A DNA stretch of 64,000 bases from Megaleporinus macrocephalus (lineage: Eukaryota > Chordata > Actinopteri > Characiformes > Anostomidae), in assembly GCA_021613375.1 (NCBI GenBank), contig CM038728.1, forward strand, positions 33,837,299 to 33,901,298. The letters run 5' to 3'. Position numbers and translations under genes: made by a program. This document shows, piece by piece, positions 21,588 through 33,029 of the stretch. How positions within the stretch are numbered: position 1 is the stretch's first letter; each line of letters opens with the position of its first letter. The notes under the pieces were generated by a model, which saw nothing but the letters and a program-made list of their open reading frames with translations, ran no database searches and was not told the DNA's origin.

Positions 21588-21621
21588 GCCCCCCCCCCCC
21601 CCCACACACACACACACACAG
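21588..21621. repeat. poly-C followed by (CA)n
   Basis: About 15 C residues then CACACACA. Confidence 0.95.
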
Positions 21622-21721
21622 CCCATACACGGAAACAGAACACCCAGTGATGTCACTACCATACAACCCTCATTTACATATATCCACCAACTCAGCTGTG
21701 CCAGTAGCCCACGATCACATC

Positions 21722-22019
21722 TACTGCATTCAACAGATGCTGTCATCCAGAGTGACTTGCAGTTTACCTGTACACAGGTAGGTGAAGGTAGTGTTACAGT
21801 TTACCTGTACACAGGTAGGTGAAGGTAGTGTTACAGTTTACCTGTACACAGGTCGGTGAAGGTAGTGTTACAGTTTACCTGTACACAGGTAGGTGAAGGT
21901 AGTGTTACAGTGTAGCTGTACACAGGTAGGTGAAGGTAGTGTTACAGTGTAGCTGTACACAGGTAGGTGAGGGTAGTGTTACAGTTTACCTGTACACAGG
22001 TAGATAAAGGTAATGTTAG
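21722..22019. repeat. 37-bp minisatellite seeded in a dispersed fish repeat
   Basis: Seven copies of TTACCTGTACACAGGTAGGT, then GAAGGTAGTGTTACAGT. The array follows TTCAACAGATGCTGTCATCC, then AGAGTGACTTGCAGT, the degenerate form of a widespread fish repeat (CAGATGCTTTTATCCAAAGC). The unit repeats the end of that sequence (ACAGTTTACCTGTACA). Each unit contains the palindrome ACCTGTACACAGGT. Confidence 0.9.
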
Positions 22020-22109
22020 GAGACTTAGATGAGGACTCTTATTGGTATGATGTGAGGTAGTTACTCAGGTGGGGAAACCAACAGCAGTATACACATGGAA
22101 GGCAGCAGT

Positions 22110-22865
22110 GGAATAGTTGGTATTGTGTGGTGGTATAGTTGGTATAGCATAGTGAGTTACAATGCAGCCACCACACTATACCAATAAGAGTCCTTGGCTA
22201 ACTACATCATTACACTATACCAACCAAACCACTGCACTACTACACTCTACCACCACAGTATACCAACTATGCCACTATGGTATACCACTGTACTACTAAT
22301 CTATACCAATTATACCACTATACCACTACACTATACAGACTATAAAACTACACTCTACCACTATACTACTATACCGCCTGTGGTAGACTACAACACCACA
22401 GTATACCAACTATGGCACTATGCTATACCACTATACTACTAAACTATACCACTATACCGACTATACCAACTATACAACTACACTATACTGACTATATCAC
22501 TACACTATACCAACACTGTACCACTACACTACACCAAATATACCACTATACCACTACACTATACCGACTATATCACTATACCACTATACTACTATACCAT
22601 ACCACCACAGTACACCAACTATGCCACTATGCTATACCACTATACTACTAAACTATACTACTATACCGTACCAACTATACTGCTATACCACTATACCACT
22701 ATACTACACCAACTATACCACTACACTATACTGACTATACCATTATACTATACTGCTATACCACTATACCACTATACTACACCAACTATACCACTACACT
22801 ATACTGACTATACCATTATACTATACCCGCTATACCACTATACCACTACACTCTACAAACAATAT
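22110..22865. repeat. irregular ACTATACCACTACACTATACC satellite
   Basis: Tandem array of a core of about 8 bp (CTATACCA) arranged in imperfect longer units; for example the block from about 22395 recurs at about 22605. The tyrosine/threonine-rich open frames are translations of the array. From 22866 to 24430 I see single-copy sequence with no recognised gene or repeat, apart from a C-rich patch at 23265-23285. Confidence 0.9.
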
Positions 22866-24439
22866 GCACATTTATGAATGTGAACCATCAAGATAGATCT
22901 GAGCACAAAATTAAATTTGATTTCTGAAGTTTAATAATGCACAAGAAAAAAAAAAACATCTAAAAACGTCTAAGAATCAAGTACTTAAATAAACTCCTAT
23001 ATTACAGCTGGATGGATGTTTACTGTCAGAAAGCACTTCAGTAACTTCTACAAGTATCCTGCAAGTGTGTCTGTCCACTAAAGCATGACTTTAAATTAAT
23101 TTCATTATATTCTACAGAAAGTGGACAAGAAAACTATAAAAGTAATGAAGCTTAAATGGGACATAATTCCACTGTAACTGCTTGGGTTGGTTGTCCGAAG
23201 ACGCGGTCAGGTAATTATCTAATACCGCCCACCTGATCCTCGTTCCCTCCTCACCTATTTAACTCCCCCCACCCACCCACCCCCTTTTCTCCAGCAGTAG
23301 GTAGAACCACAGAGGAGGGAAGCAGGTGGGCAGATGATGAAGAATAAAGTTCTGAAGCAAGACTTTAAAGCAGACTTCAAACTTTGAAAGGCTTCCTCTG
23401 ATCTCCACACTGAAGAGAAACCAAATGTTTTAGTGATGTTTCCGCAAGAATCTCTCCCGTCTGGTCCCTCTCAGAACATCCACAAGGTTTTAGTCCAGTA
23501 TCCCGGAGAGAACTGGAAACCTGATAAAGTCACACTTACAGCAGAAACCAATGTCCCGTTGCATTCAGTCTTAATGCTACATGTGATGTATTAGTCATTT
23601 CCTTTAGACCCCAATGATGATGGAACCTGTGAACCATTTCAAGATCACTTCCTAATAATATGAGGGACCATTATGGGTTAAAACGAGTCACCACTGGGCT
23701 CTTTGTGGCTCCTTGATATAAATTGTGGAGTTTAAAGGGTGTTTATTGCTGTGAACCCACCTCGTTTTGGTCGTTAGCCCCTTTTCCATGCTGTCCAGCT
23801 AAAACTAATTATCTACATCAGCCCTTGTCTGACCAACAAGCCTGACAGTGAGGGTTCATAGTGTCGCATCTTCATTTTTGCCGTCAGTATGAAGAGAGAG
23901 ACCAGACATTCTGAGACTTCTCAACCCTGGTATGGTCTGAACATGGTCCGTACATGGTCTAACTTCAAACTAGCAACACACTGTATTTAATTCCAGGCTG
24001 ACAACAGGTCAACCAGCCTCGACCTATCAGGCCAGATTGGTATCTCCAAGGCTATCTCCAGGGCTAGGGCAGGATCTGCTAAGCCAAAACCCTAAACGAC
24101 GGGTGTCGCTAAACCCTAAACAATCTTGTAAACCCTGTGGCCTTCAGTGTCCACAAGATTTTAACAGACACCATAGGTCCTAAAAATATTCAACAATTGT
24201 AAGAAACACCATATAATCAATAAAACCTCAAAGCCTACATAAAGACTCTACCAGTGGGTTAAATCACCTCTATTGCCCCCTTGTGGACGTTAAGGTGTCG
24301 TAATGCTATTATTGCTAAATATGACCTAATGCTGAGAATGATCCATCACCCAAATAGTATCTGCTCTGTGGTGGTCCTGTGGGGGTCCTGATCATTAAAG
24401 AACAGAGTAATAAAGTATACAGAGAATCTGATGAACTAC

Positions 24440-24770
24440 AGGCTGTAAGTGGAGCTCCTGTATGGTCAGTGGAGCTGATACAGTGGACAGTGAGTGGAGC
24501 TCCTGTATGGTCAGTGGAGCTGATACAGTGGACAGTGAGTGGAGGTCCTGTATGGTCAGTGGAGCTGATACAGTGGACAGTGAGTGGAGGTCCTGTATGG
24601 TCAGTGGAGCTGATACAGTGGGCAGTGAGTGGAGGCCCTGTATGGTCAGTGGAGCTGATACAGTGGACAGTGAGTGGAGCTCCTGTATGGTCAGTGTAGC
24701 TGATACAGTGGACAGTGAGTGTAGGCCCTGTATGGTCAGTGGAGCTGATACAGTGGACAGTGAGTGTAGA
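24440..24770. repeat. 45-bp minisatellite, about seven copies
   Basis: Unit is GAGCTGATACAGTGGACAGT, then GAGTGGAGCTCCTGTATGG, then TCAGTG. Because 45 is a multiple of three, all frames without an internal stop stay open on both strands, giving the 15-residue repeats seen in translation. Not a gene. Confidence 0.95.
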
Positions 24771-24779
24771 CACTAGGAG

Positions 24780-25195
24780 GTTGGTTAATGCTATGGCTGA
24801 CCGGTGTGTGTGTATATATGATGATCTGGGAGAATCAGACTCGACTTTACAGGAGAAACGATTTCATGATTTTTTCTGTCTTTAATTATTCGAGTGACTC
24901 CAACATCCTGCCTTTGTCTTTGTCTGTTTGTCCCCTTTAGTTAACCTTCCTTCATGTTTCTTTGTTTTGGTTCCGCCCCTTCGCCTTTAGGGATCACCTG
25001 TGTCTGGTCTGTTGTCCCGCCCTCTTGCTGTATTCCCAGTAGTTAGTTCTTTGTTTTGTGTTCTAGACGGTTCTGAGGTTATTCTCTAGTTTTGCCTCTG
25101 TTTCTCTTTTTTCTTCACTGGACAGTAATAAACCCGCCAGCTTGCACTTACATGCTACAGCTACAGCATACACAAGCTTATATATACAGTATATA
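24780..25195. other. no recognised gene; T-rich dispersed-repeat-like sequence
   Basis: Pyrimidine-rich text around 24900-25130, with phrases such as CCTTTGTCTTTGTCTGTTTG and CAGTAATAAACCCGCC. It resembles the CTG/TTT-rich ends of fish LINEs or LTR elements, but I cannot name a family. A similar C/T-rich stretch is at 42770-42975. Confidence 0.25.
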
Positions 25196-25199
25196 ATGC

Positions 25200-25224
25200 A
25201 TTCTTCTTCTTCTTCTTCTTCTTC

Positions 25225-25282
<58 letters not shown>
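25200..25282. repeat. (CTT)n-(ATT)n compound microsatellite
   Basis: About eight CTT units directly followed by about eighteen ATT units. Confidence 0.98.
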
Positions 25283-25389
25283 AGTAGTAATCATTATTAT
25301 TGTTATTTAATATCTTTAAATGGAAAAGCTATGAAACGAGGTGAAATTGAAAGATTTTAATGCTACATTGATCAGTTATACTAAATGAT

Positions 25390-25705
25390 AGAGCTAACTG
25401 TACTAGCCCTACAGCTAATTGCTAAGCTAACTGTATTTGTCATATAGCTAACTGTTACAGCTAATAAATAAGTACATTAGCCTTACAGCTAACTGCTACA
25501 GCTAACCGCTAACTGTGTTAGTCCTATAGTTACCTGCCACAGCTAATAAATAACAGTATTAGCCCTACAGCTAACTGCTACATCTAACCACTAACTGTAT
25601 TAGCCCTACAGCTAACTGCTACATCTAACCACTAACTGTATTAGCCCTACAGCTAACTGCTACATCTAACCACTAACTGTATTAGCCCTACAGCTAACTG
25701 CTACA
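25390..25705. repeat. 41-bp minisatellite with CTACAGCTAACTGCTACA
   Basis: Three well-conserved 41-bp units (AGCCCTACAGCTAACTGCTA, then CATCTAACCACTAACTGTATT) preceded by diverged ones back to about 25390. From 25706 to 26890 there is single-copy sequence with no recognised feature. Confidence 0.9.
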
Positions 25706-26892
25706 GCCCTACATTGGCCTTACAACATGAAGCAGCTATAAGTAAGGTGAGTATATATTCCTAGAGCAGCGGTAGCAGCTGCAGTTCTAGTGATTTACAT
25801 CCACAAACATTAAAGAAGTAGTTAGTAGTTAATTCTGACTCAGCTATGCGGGCCAGTGTACTGTCAGTGTAGCTCTTTAGCTTCTTTATAATGACCCATG
25901 GTTTTTATATCTGAGTTTCGTGTATATGTCGTATATGTCTCGGCAATCTGTTGGTCCATAATACATAAATACATCACACATATTTCAGTATTCCAGGTCC
26001 TGAACATGATCAAGAGACCTGTATGCTTCCCTGGGTTAATGAAGATGTCCAGCCACTGTAACTTTGGCTATCTAGTTGACCCGACAGTGCGTAGAGGTCA
26101 GAACAAATCGGCCTATTGCGTTAAGTAAGTGTTAGCTTGTTAGTGTATGACAGTCTGTCTTCTGCTGGAAACCATTAAAATAACTGGAAACAGTGTCCAG
26201 ATGATCCACAGTGGCTTGGCTAGATCAGCTCTGAGGTCATTAGCGGGTTTTCAGTCGTCTGACATTTTGTTATTCTGACAAAGTTCGAATATCACTAAAG
26301 CTGAAACCTGACAACGGCTGATGGAAGAGTTGAATAAATGATGAGCCGTGAAGTCACATGACTGATATTATTGGTTGGAGTGCAAAGTAACCACAACAGT
26401 GAACTGCTGTTACTGTTACACCAACCCTTTCACCCACGACCCCCATATACTCCACACACACAGCTAGCTTATATAACACAGTGGAGACTCTCCTCAGTGG
26501 ACGCTGGTGGTCGGTAACTGGACACCACTGGCCCTAGAGATGGTCCAATCATGGAGTACAGCTTTCCAAAAGCTGTTCCACATTCTGAAAGGTTCTAACC
26601 AAAAGCTGGTTTAAAATATGGTTCCAGAACTGTCTAATCTACAGTCCAATAAACAAGGTTAAAGTTGGCATCTTATCTGAATTTTTCGATCCACCTTAAA
26701 CGTTGCCACGGTTGCATCCAGACACCATTTAAGGTGGAACTAGAAATTCAAATAAGGAGCCAAACTCAGTTGTATGATGGTGGATGTTGTTGAGTTGGTG
26801 TACTGTTGTTGTATTGTTTTCTTTATTAGTTTGTTTTCTTTCGTTATGGTTGTTACCTGGGACCTGAGGTTGTTGATGGCGTAGTGTATCTA

Positions 26893-27527
26893 TATTGCCA
26901 GAAGTATTCACTCACCCATCCACATCATTGAATTGAGGTGTTCCAATCACTTTCACGTCCACAGGTGTATAAAACCAGCACCTAGTCCTGCAGACTGCTT
27001 CTACACACATTAGTAAAGAGTGGTTCTCTCAGGAGCTCAGTGAACTCCAGCGTGGTACCGTGATAGGACGCCACTTGCGCAACAAGTCCAGTGGTGAAGT
27101 TTCCTCACTACTAAATATTCCACAGTGGACTGTCAGTGGTGTTAGAACAAAATGGAAGTGATTGAGAACGACAGCAACTCAGACACCAAGTGGTAGAACA
27201 CGTACAATGACAGAGCGGGTCAGCGGATGCTGAGGAGCATAGTGCACAGAGGTCACCAACTTTCTACAGAGTCCATCACTACAGACCTCCAAACTTCATG
27301 TGGTCTTCAGATCAGCTCAAGAACAGAGCGTAGAGACCTTCATGGAATGGGTCTCCATGGCCGAGCAGCTGCATCCAAGCCTTACATCACCAAGAACAAT
27401 GGAGAGTGTCGGATACAGTGGTGTAAAGCACGCCGCCACTGGACTCTAGAGCAGTGGAGACGTGTTCTCTGGAGTGACCAATCACGCTTCTCCATCTGGC
27501 AATCCGATGGACGAGTCTGTTTTTTTT
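26893..27527 (+). mobile_element. Tc1-like transposon, 5' two-thirds
   Basis: Starts near TATATTGCCAGAAGTATTCA and continues with CACTCACCCATCC, the terminus and leader of a widespread vertebrate Tc1 family. It then runs through transposase coding sequence and stops abruptly at 27527, where a T-run joins unrelated GC-rich DNA. The 3' third and right terminus are missing. Confidence 0.9.
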
Positions 27528-27529
27528 AG
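27015..27529 (+). pseudogene. Tc1-like transposase, frameshifted and truncated
   Basis: Frame 1 gives SQELSELQRGTVIGRHLRN, then SGEVSSLLNIPQWTVSGV: the first helix-turn-helix of a Tc1 transposase. A TGA after RTKWK and a frameshift near 27215 follow. The frame from 27227 then gives MLRSIVHRGHQLSTESITTD, RAAASKPYI, QWCKARRHWT and LWSDQSRFSIWQSDGRV: the second DNA-binding region and the start of the catalytic domain. The first catalytic Asp of the DDE triad is in the WSD motif; the family-typical Glu beside it is Gln here. The other two acidic residues lie beyond the truncation. The usual ATG (M-G/S-S-Q-ELS) is replaced by TGG. Confidence 0.9.
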
Positions 27530-28285
27530 GTTGGAGTCCGAGGGGAGTGAGCAGTGGGCCTGGAGCAGGCTGAGAGGCGATCCCTTTGGGTAGGCTGGAT
27601 GGTGCTCAGGGCCGCTGATGTTGGTTGCTGCTTGACTGGGACACCGGGTTGGAACAATGCGGTGAAGGAGGAGACCCGAGCAGCACCTCGCGTCCTGGTG
27701 AGAGGAGAGAGAGAAACCAGCCCAGGAGAGACAGTTCGAACAGTGGTTAAATGGTCTCGGCGCTAGTCCGGTGGCCGCCACGAACAGAGAACACCCTCAG
27801 TGAGGGTGGTATTCCAGTGATAATGCTAACTAAAACCAGTCAATAGAGAGCCGGCCGGAACCGGGGAACGAACTCGCTGCGGGAAACGAGCTTGGGAGTC
27901 CAGTGGTGCACCAACCTCGCCTTGCGGGGACGCCTACGAGAAGGCTCAGCCGGGTGGAGGTGAGTGCCGGGCAGGTCAGAGGGTTTGCAGATCCTCTTGG
28001 GCTCCAAGGAGTGAGACAGGACCCCGCTGTGCAGAAGCCAAGTCTGGTTGGACCTGTGGAGAGACCCTTTAGCGACTTGGGCGACTGTGATCTCCCAACG
28101 GAATGGGCTGTGGAGCTTACAGCATGCGATTGGTCTGTGAGCCCGTATACTGTAAAGACAAGAAAAGTTCCGCCGCTTAAAATAAAAACTGTCAAAATTA
28201 AACCATTTCTAATAGTTTATCGGTCTGGGTCTGCCCTGGACGACGCCTGGGTCCAGATCTACAGTTTCTTTGCCTAACACTACCG
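27530..28285 (+). other. unclassified GC-rich insert with a 124-codon open frame
   Basis: Composition changes sharply at 27530, directly after the broken Tc1 element. The block is GC-rich and has no tandem structure. A plus-strand frame at 27903-28277 encodes 124 residues with MVHQPRLAGTPTRRLSR at its start; the opposite strand is also open over much of it, which is common in GC-rich DNA. I recognise no domain. It could be the leader or untranslated part of an LTR or non-LTR element, since such GC-rich blocks are uncommon here. There is no evidence that it is a host gene. Confidence 0.3.
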
Positions 28286-28850
28286 ATGGAAACACGGCTA
28301 CTCCAGCTGTGGCTGCTCAGAATGCCTAGAAAGTGGAATGTATATAATCGGTGGTCTTTTTACGCCGGTATAGTGGAGCTCATGAGAAAGGTGTTTAAGA
28401 GCTTTATATCACGGCAGGAAAAGACTGGCCTGAGCACAGTTTGTCAAACAAGTTCTCGGATAGTGTCACTCAGGTTAAAGCCGAAGCTCGGCGGTTATAA
28501 ATAAATCACACACGAGTGCTGTTAGAGCCAAGTAGGCAGAACGTTAAGATTCTGACAGGAGACTGTATGAAAGTGACCCGCAGCTCACTGTGAGTTTAAG
28601 GAGATACTTCAAGTGGCTGAACTTAACAATAACCCCATCTTACCTGACACCTCAAGCCCTTCAGAGTCTTTGTATCTATCACCCTTTCCTGGTGAACATC
28701 TGCTTCCAGAGGCTTCGGTGAAGATAGATATACATACATAGACACTGCATTGGGCTCACTGCTGGACTGCATTCAGTACCATTACAGAGCAGCAGTTTAG
28801 TAGAGTTACTGTCCTGGTTTACACTATTTACACAATACTGCACTCAGTAA
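28286..28850. other. no recognised feature
   Basis: Single-copy within the window. The open frame at 28286-28504 may belong to the same insert as 27530-28285, but I see no similarity. Confidence 0.2.
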
Positions 28851-28854
28851 CCCT

Positions 28855-29600
28855 TACAAAAAAGAAGTTTATTCAAGTGTACCATTAGTTTACTTCTTTT
28901 AAACTAAAAGGAAGTGCGTATGCTTTCAGTTTAATTTTATGTACTTCTCAGTGATATACTGAACACAGTTATACTTAAGTATGCTGGGGTTATACTGATA
29001 AGTATAGAACAGACTAAGTATATTTGGTCTTTACTTGTACTTAATCTTTTGATTGAGATAGTAGAAGTAAGTATTCTTGCTCTGCACTAAAACACATCCA
29101 GTACAATAATTATTTAAAATTTGATTTATAAAGATTTATAAAGATACTAATATGTTTATAATCTGAGTGTGTCTTGTTTATTTTACGTGTGTTCACTGGT
29201 GAGTAAGTAAACGTTGTTAAGATCTATTTTAAGTAGAAAAAAACTCTTAAACCTAGTCATATACTTTAAAATACAACAATAATATAAGCAGTAAATTATA
29301 AGTATTATGTTAAGTTCACTTAAAGAAAACTAGTAAACTAACTGTAAACACGTAAGATTACTTTTAGTGTAGCTGCAGTACAAAAGATATAAACTAGTTT
29401 ATACTTGGTTTACTACTCTTACACTTAAAATGTACTTAAAAGTATACTTTTGAAAACTAGAAAGTGGGCCAATTTAGTCCCAAGAAGTATTAAAATAGTA
29501 CATATACTAGTGCACTACTAGTACAATGACATTAGTATAGTAACTACATAAAGTATACTTAATAAAATGAACTTTAAGTATACTTATTATCTGTAAGGGA
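28855..29600. mobile_element. AGTATACTT-rich DNA-element relic
   Basis: AT-rich stretch with many AAGTATACTT and TACTTAAAAGTATAC motifs, as in a known type of fish MITE. A related inverted phrase (TAAGTATAAGTGTGTTCAGT, at about 31029) lies beyond the Kolobok-like copy 2. That copy may therefore have inserted into this element. Boundaries uncertain. Confidence 0.45.
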
Positions 29601-29849
29601 AGTGTGATAGGATTATATAACTGAGAGAATAGACACTCATGCTTGTGTGATGGTTGTGTGTAGATCTGACTGTGTGGTTGGTGAAGCACTGAGACTCATT
29701 GGTGAGGTTGTGTTTACAGTAAGAGTTAATGCTGAGTAAGTTCTGTAGATACCGTGTCCTTAATCCATATATTCTCATCAGATCAGCACCTTCTTACACA
29801 AAGCTGACTTCTTATTTTCCAGCTTCTTGCTCCAAATGTTCCCAGTCCA

Positions 29850-30975
29850 GTTGTAACCCTTAATATGGTGTAATGACCCTAAATTGTTAAGACATTTTGT
29901 AAAAAAAATCACAAAAGTATCAGATTTATTTATAAATAAACACTTTTATTCTAAATATTTAACTTCTGAAGCGCAATGTCTGCTGGGTAGATGAGGTCAG
30001 ATGGTTTTAGGTCTGAACTGGACTGTGGTGTGAAGGAGTGAGTGTTAGTTACTAATCTAGCTTAAAGAAAACCATGTACATTGTGTTGTTGATGTTGTTT
30101 CAGTGAAAGGCAGTGTGAAGACTGATATTAGTCTAAACAGCTTCACAAACATAAACAAGGAGAATAGTTAGTGAAGCAGCGTGTGGACCAACACAGCTAC
30201 CCAAAGACCCCCGCTCTGCTCTCCTCACTTCAGTCTGGATGAGTTTGAGTGGTTCAGTAGACCACCACTGGTGAGAGACTTGACGGAGGCTGTTGGTTTT
30301 AAGCTCAGACTAAAACACAATGCAGTGCCACAGTTTCCCCACACAGGAAGTCCAGAAGCTCCAGATTATGGAGAACCGCGAGAAGAACCGTGAACGTGAA
30401 CATGCGCTGGATTCTCTCCTGAGAACGTTTAGCGTTAGCGTCAGCTGCTTCTCCTGGTTTGTGGATCCTGAAGGTGAAAGTACAGTCTTAGTAGTGAACA
30501 TACTACTTCACTAATAAAGGAGTGTGAAGCTCAGAGACACTCCCGTTCAGTGTATGTAGCTGTTTACTGAGTGTGAATGTTTCCTGCTAGAAAGCGGAGC
30601 TCCTTTAACAGACACTCTCCTTCTCCGTCAACACCAACACACAGTTTCACAACAACTCCAGCACTGTGTCCACTCTCTCCTCCACCCTCTCTGTTCACCA
30701 TTTACACTAACGTGGTGTGTGATGTCACCGCTGATGTCAGAAATGTTGAGTTCTAGCTCAAACTGTAAAGACTGAACAGTAGCATGTTTAGTAGCTAGCT
30801 GTGCTCGAGCGTGACGGCCGGTTACTGCAACCATTTGACGTCACTACCCGCTGATCACGTCAGTAGATACAACAATGGAGACCAACGTGCAGCGGATTTT
30901 ACACAAAATCTAATAAATCTGATACTTTTAGTGATTTTTAACAACCTGTCCTAATAATTTAGAGTCACACCATAC
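29850..30975 (+). mobile_element. Kolobok-like DNA transposon, copy 2
   Basis: Nearly identical to 4874-5987 over the core (from ACTGGACTGTGGTGTGAAGG to CAAAATCTAATAAATCTG). It has about 45 bp (ACTTCTGAAGCGCAATGTCT onward) that copy 1 lacks. The subterminal inverted repeats (CCTTAATATGGTGTAATGAC at left) are present. The outermost AGGGAACCCCGG terminus is degenerate at left and not found at right, so the exact ends and TTAA sites cannot be set. Confidence 0.75.
30181..30393 (+). pseudogene. THAP domain fragment of the transposase, copy 2
   Basis: Same 70-codon frame as at 5158-5370, with the LCSPHF zinc-ligand and LKHNAVPQF motifs. The clearest difference is KLRL for KRRL before the AVP signature. 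Also only the C-terminal half of the domain, with no catalytic region. Both copies share the same truncation, so they descend from one already defective parent rather than decaying independently. Confidence 0.6.
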
Positions 30976-31631
30976 AGACTCTACACAGACACTGGCAAGG
31001 CAAGAATACTTAATTATACTTTACATTTAAGTATAAGTGTGTTCAGTATTTCACTGATAACTACATACACAGTAACTACTAGCACTTTAATAAACGTTGT
31101 TTTTGTGAGGCTGGGCGTGTGAGCCTGTTGTGAGAAGCTGATGGTTTTGTGTTTGCAGTTTGTACTTGTGAACATCTGAACGGCAGTGTTGTGAAGGTTC
31201 TGTCACAACATGCTGCAGGAGCATCAACAACAGGATGTTTGCTTCACTGTCAGAGTCGCACTGTTAGGATACAGCAGAAATAATTTAGCATCTCAAGTCA
31301 TGTAAACAAGCTCATGCTAACATGCTGGCTAATTCACTGTTCTCGTTACGATCAGTGACACCCCCGGGCTAATTTCTGAGGTGGCTCCAAGTGGGACACA
31401 CACTTTGACAGGATGGTTGGTGCGTCAATGTCTAATGTGATTTTTACATTTAGAAATAAAACATAGTAAATACATAAATTAAATAATAAATAAATAAATA
31501 AAGTTTTGGGCAAAAGCCTTTTGTAAATATAAGGAATAAATATCAATAGTGTTTACAATAATCAGCATTCATCAAACTCACACAAAAATAATCAAATTAA
31601 TAACATCAAATATAAGCACTATGATATAAAT
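30976..31631. other. AT-rich, no gene recognised
   Basis: Contains a TAAGTATAAGTGTG piece near 31030, possibly the far side of the element at 28855-29600, and AAATAAAT runs near 31485. Nothing else identifiable. Confidence 0.25.
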
Positions 31632-31671
31632 TACAGTTTCTCATTAGGTTGAATGTATAACTCTAAATGTA
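31632..31671 (-). repeat. isolated single unit of the 60-bp minisatellite at 61.9-63.3 kb
   Basis: Reverse complement reads TACATTTAGAGTTATACATT, then CAACCTAATGAGAAACTGTA. That is 40 continuous bases of the array unit, exact to the array's majority form, but present here only once and inverted, 30 kb from the array. Confidence 0.9.
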
Positions 31672-32290
31672 CCATCTGCAACCATCTGAGATACAATAGC
31701 AACCACCTAGGAACAGCCTAGCAACCGCCTGAGCAAGTCTCAAGCAACCACCTAGCAACTGACATCTTAGTAACACACTAGCAACTCCTTAGCAACCATG
31801 TGGGACTCTAAGCAACTAGGAACATACCTAAGGATACCACCTGGGATACCGTCGCAATCACCAAGCAACCAGCTTTAATTTCCTAGCAACAATATAACAT
31901 ATCCTATGCAACCGCTTGAAATTCCAGAGCAACATCTAAGCTACTCATTAGCAACCTCTGGAAAACAATAGCAATCACTTAGCAACCACCTAGCAACCAT
32001 GTAAAATACCATAATAACAGCCTGACAACACCCGTAGCATCTCTACTGGAATTGTCTTCTGTCTGATTTCTTGACCCTCAGTTTCCCACATATCGACACT
32101 GTTCCAGTTCCAGAATATTCTGTTTTTTCAGAAAAGCTTTTTTACTGGAAAACTGAGGTATTGTTATACCAAAACAATCACCTTGCAACACCTCAACAAT
32201 GATTTTGGATACCATAGCATGAACATAGCAACCTCTTGGGTTGGGATACCTCAGCAACAATGTAGCAACATAATAACGAGCTTCACAACC
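31672..32290. repeat. diverged AGCAACCACCTAGCAACC repeat
   Basis: Irregular tandem phrases such as TAGCAACCACCTAGCAACC and GGGATACCNNAGCAA, of the same general family as 3950-4455. Confidence 0.75.
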
Positions 32291-32341
32291 GTGTTTTCTT
32301 CAGAAACTAAACTATAAAATTTCAAAATTTGAAATAAAGTT

Positions 32342-32619
32342 GAGGTGGCATGGTGGTATATTGGTTAGTATGGTGGTGTAGTGGTTAGTATGGTGGTGTA
32401 GTGGTTAGTATGGTGGTGTAGTGGTCAGTATGGTGGTGTAGTGGTTAGTATGGTGGTGTAGTGGTTAGTATGGTGGTGTAGTGGTTAGTACGGTGGTGTA
32501 GTGGTTAGTACGGTGGTGTAGTGGTTAGTATGGTGGTGTAGTGGTTAGTATGGTGGTGTAGTGGTTAGTACGGTGGTATAGTGGTTAGTATGGTGGTGTA
32601 GTGGTTAGTACGGTGGTGA
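32342..32619 (+). repeat. 20-bp minisatellite, array 4 (TE-head array)
   Basis: About 14 copies of GGTGGTGTAGTGGTTAGTA in the plus orientation, starting from a diverged head (GGTGGCATGGTGGTATATTG). Unlike arrays 2 and 3 it is not followed by the CAGCACTGTCTCC body. Confidence 0.95.
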
Positions 32620-32712
32620 GGACTTTATGTTCTCATGTTTTCAAACTTCTGTAAAGCTGCTTTGTCACAACATCGCTGTAAAAAGAGCTACACAAATAAA
32701 CTTGACTTGACG
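32620..32712 (+). repeat. 3' tail repeat AAAGCTGCTTTGTCACAAC
   Basis: Reads GTAAAGCTGCTTTGTCACAA, then AAAAAGAGCTACACAAATAA and ACTTGACTTGAC: a common SINE/LINE-type 3' end in fish. It replaces the usual body behind the array, so array 4 belongs to a different or recombined element. From 32713 to 32965 nothing is recognised. Confidence 0.6.
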
Positions 32713-32965
32713 GAGACTGTCAGTTATGGAGCCGTTTCTCTGAAAGTAATGAATGTTTATTTACCGTTCCTACTTTATCTAATCAACTCTTTATTAAAGT
32801 AAATCATACGCTGCTGAAGAATCTCTCTCTTACATCTCATCATATTCCCCACAGCTGCCTCAGATTGAAAATTGACTTACCAGCTGTGTGAGAACTGTAT
32901 GGTTAACAGAGAAATAGAAATGGGACCTAGCATGGGAAACATTTTGATATAATTTGAATGAACAT

Positions 32966-33025
32966 TGATATTTATATATATATATATATATATAGGATAA
33001 ACTATGATATATATCAAAATATATA
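32966..33025. repeat. TA-rich microsatellite
   Basis: ATATAT run followed by imperfect ATATCAAAATATATAAATAT. Confidence 0.9.
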
Positions 33026-33029
33026 AATA

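Noticed and set aside
27903..28277. 124-codon frame as a host gene.
   Set aside because: No recognised domain, the opposite strand is also open in GC-rich DNA, and it sits at the edge of a broken transposon. Kept only as an unclassified insert.
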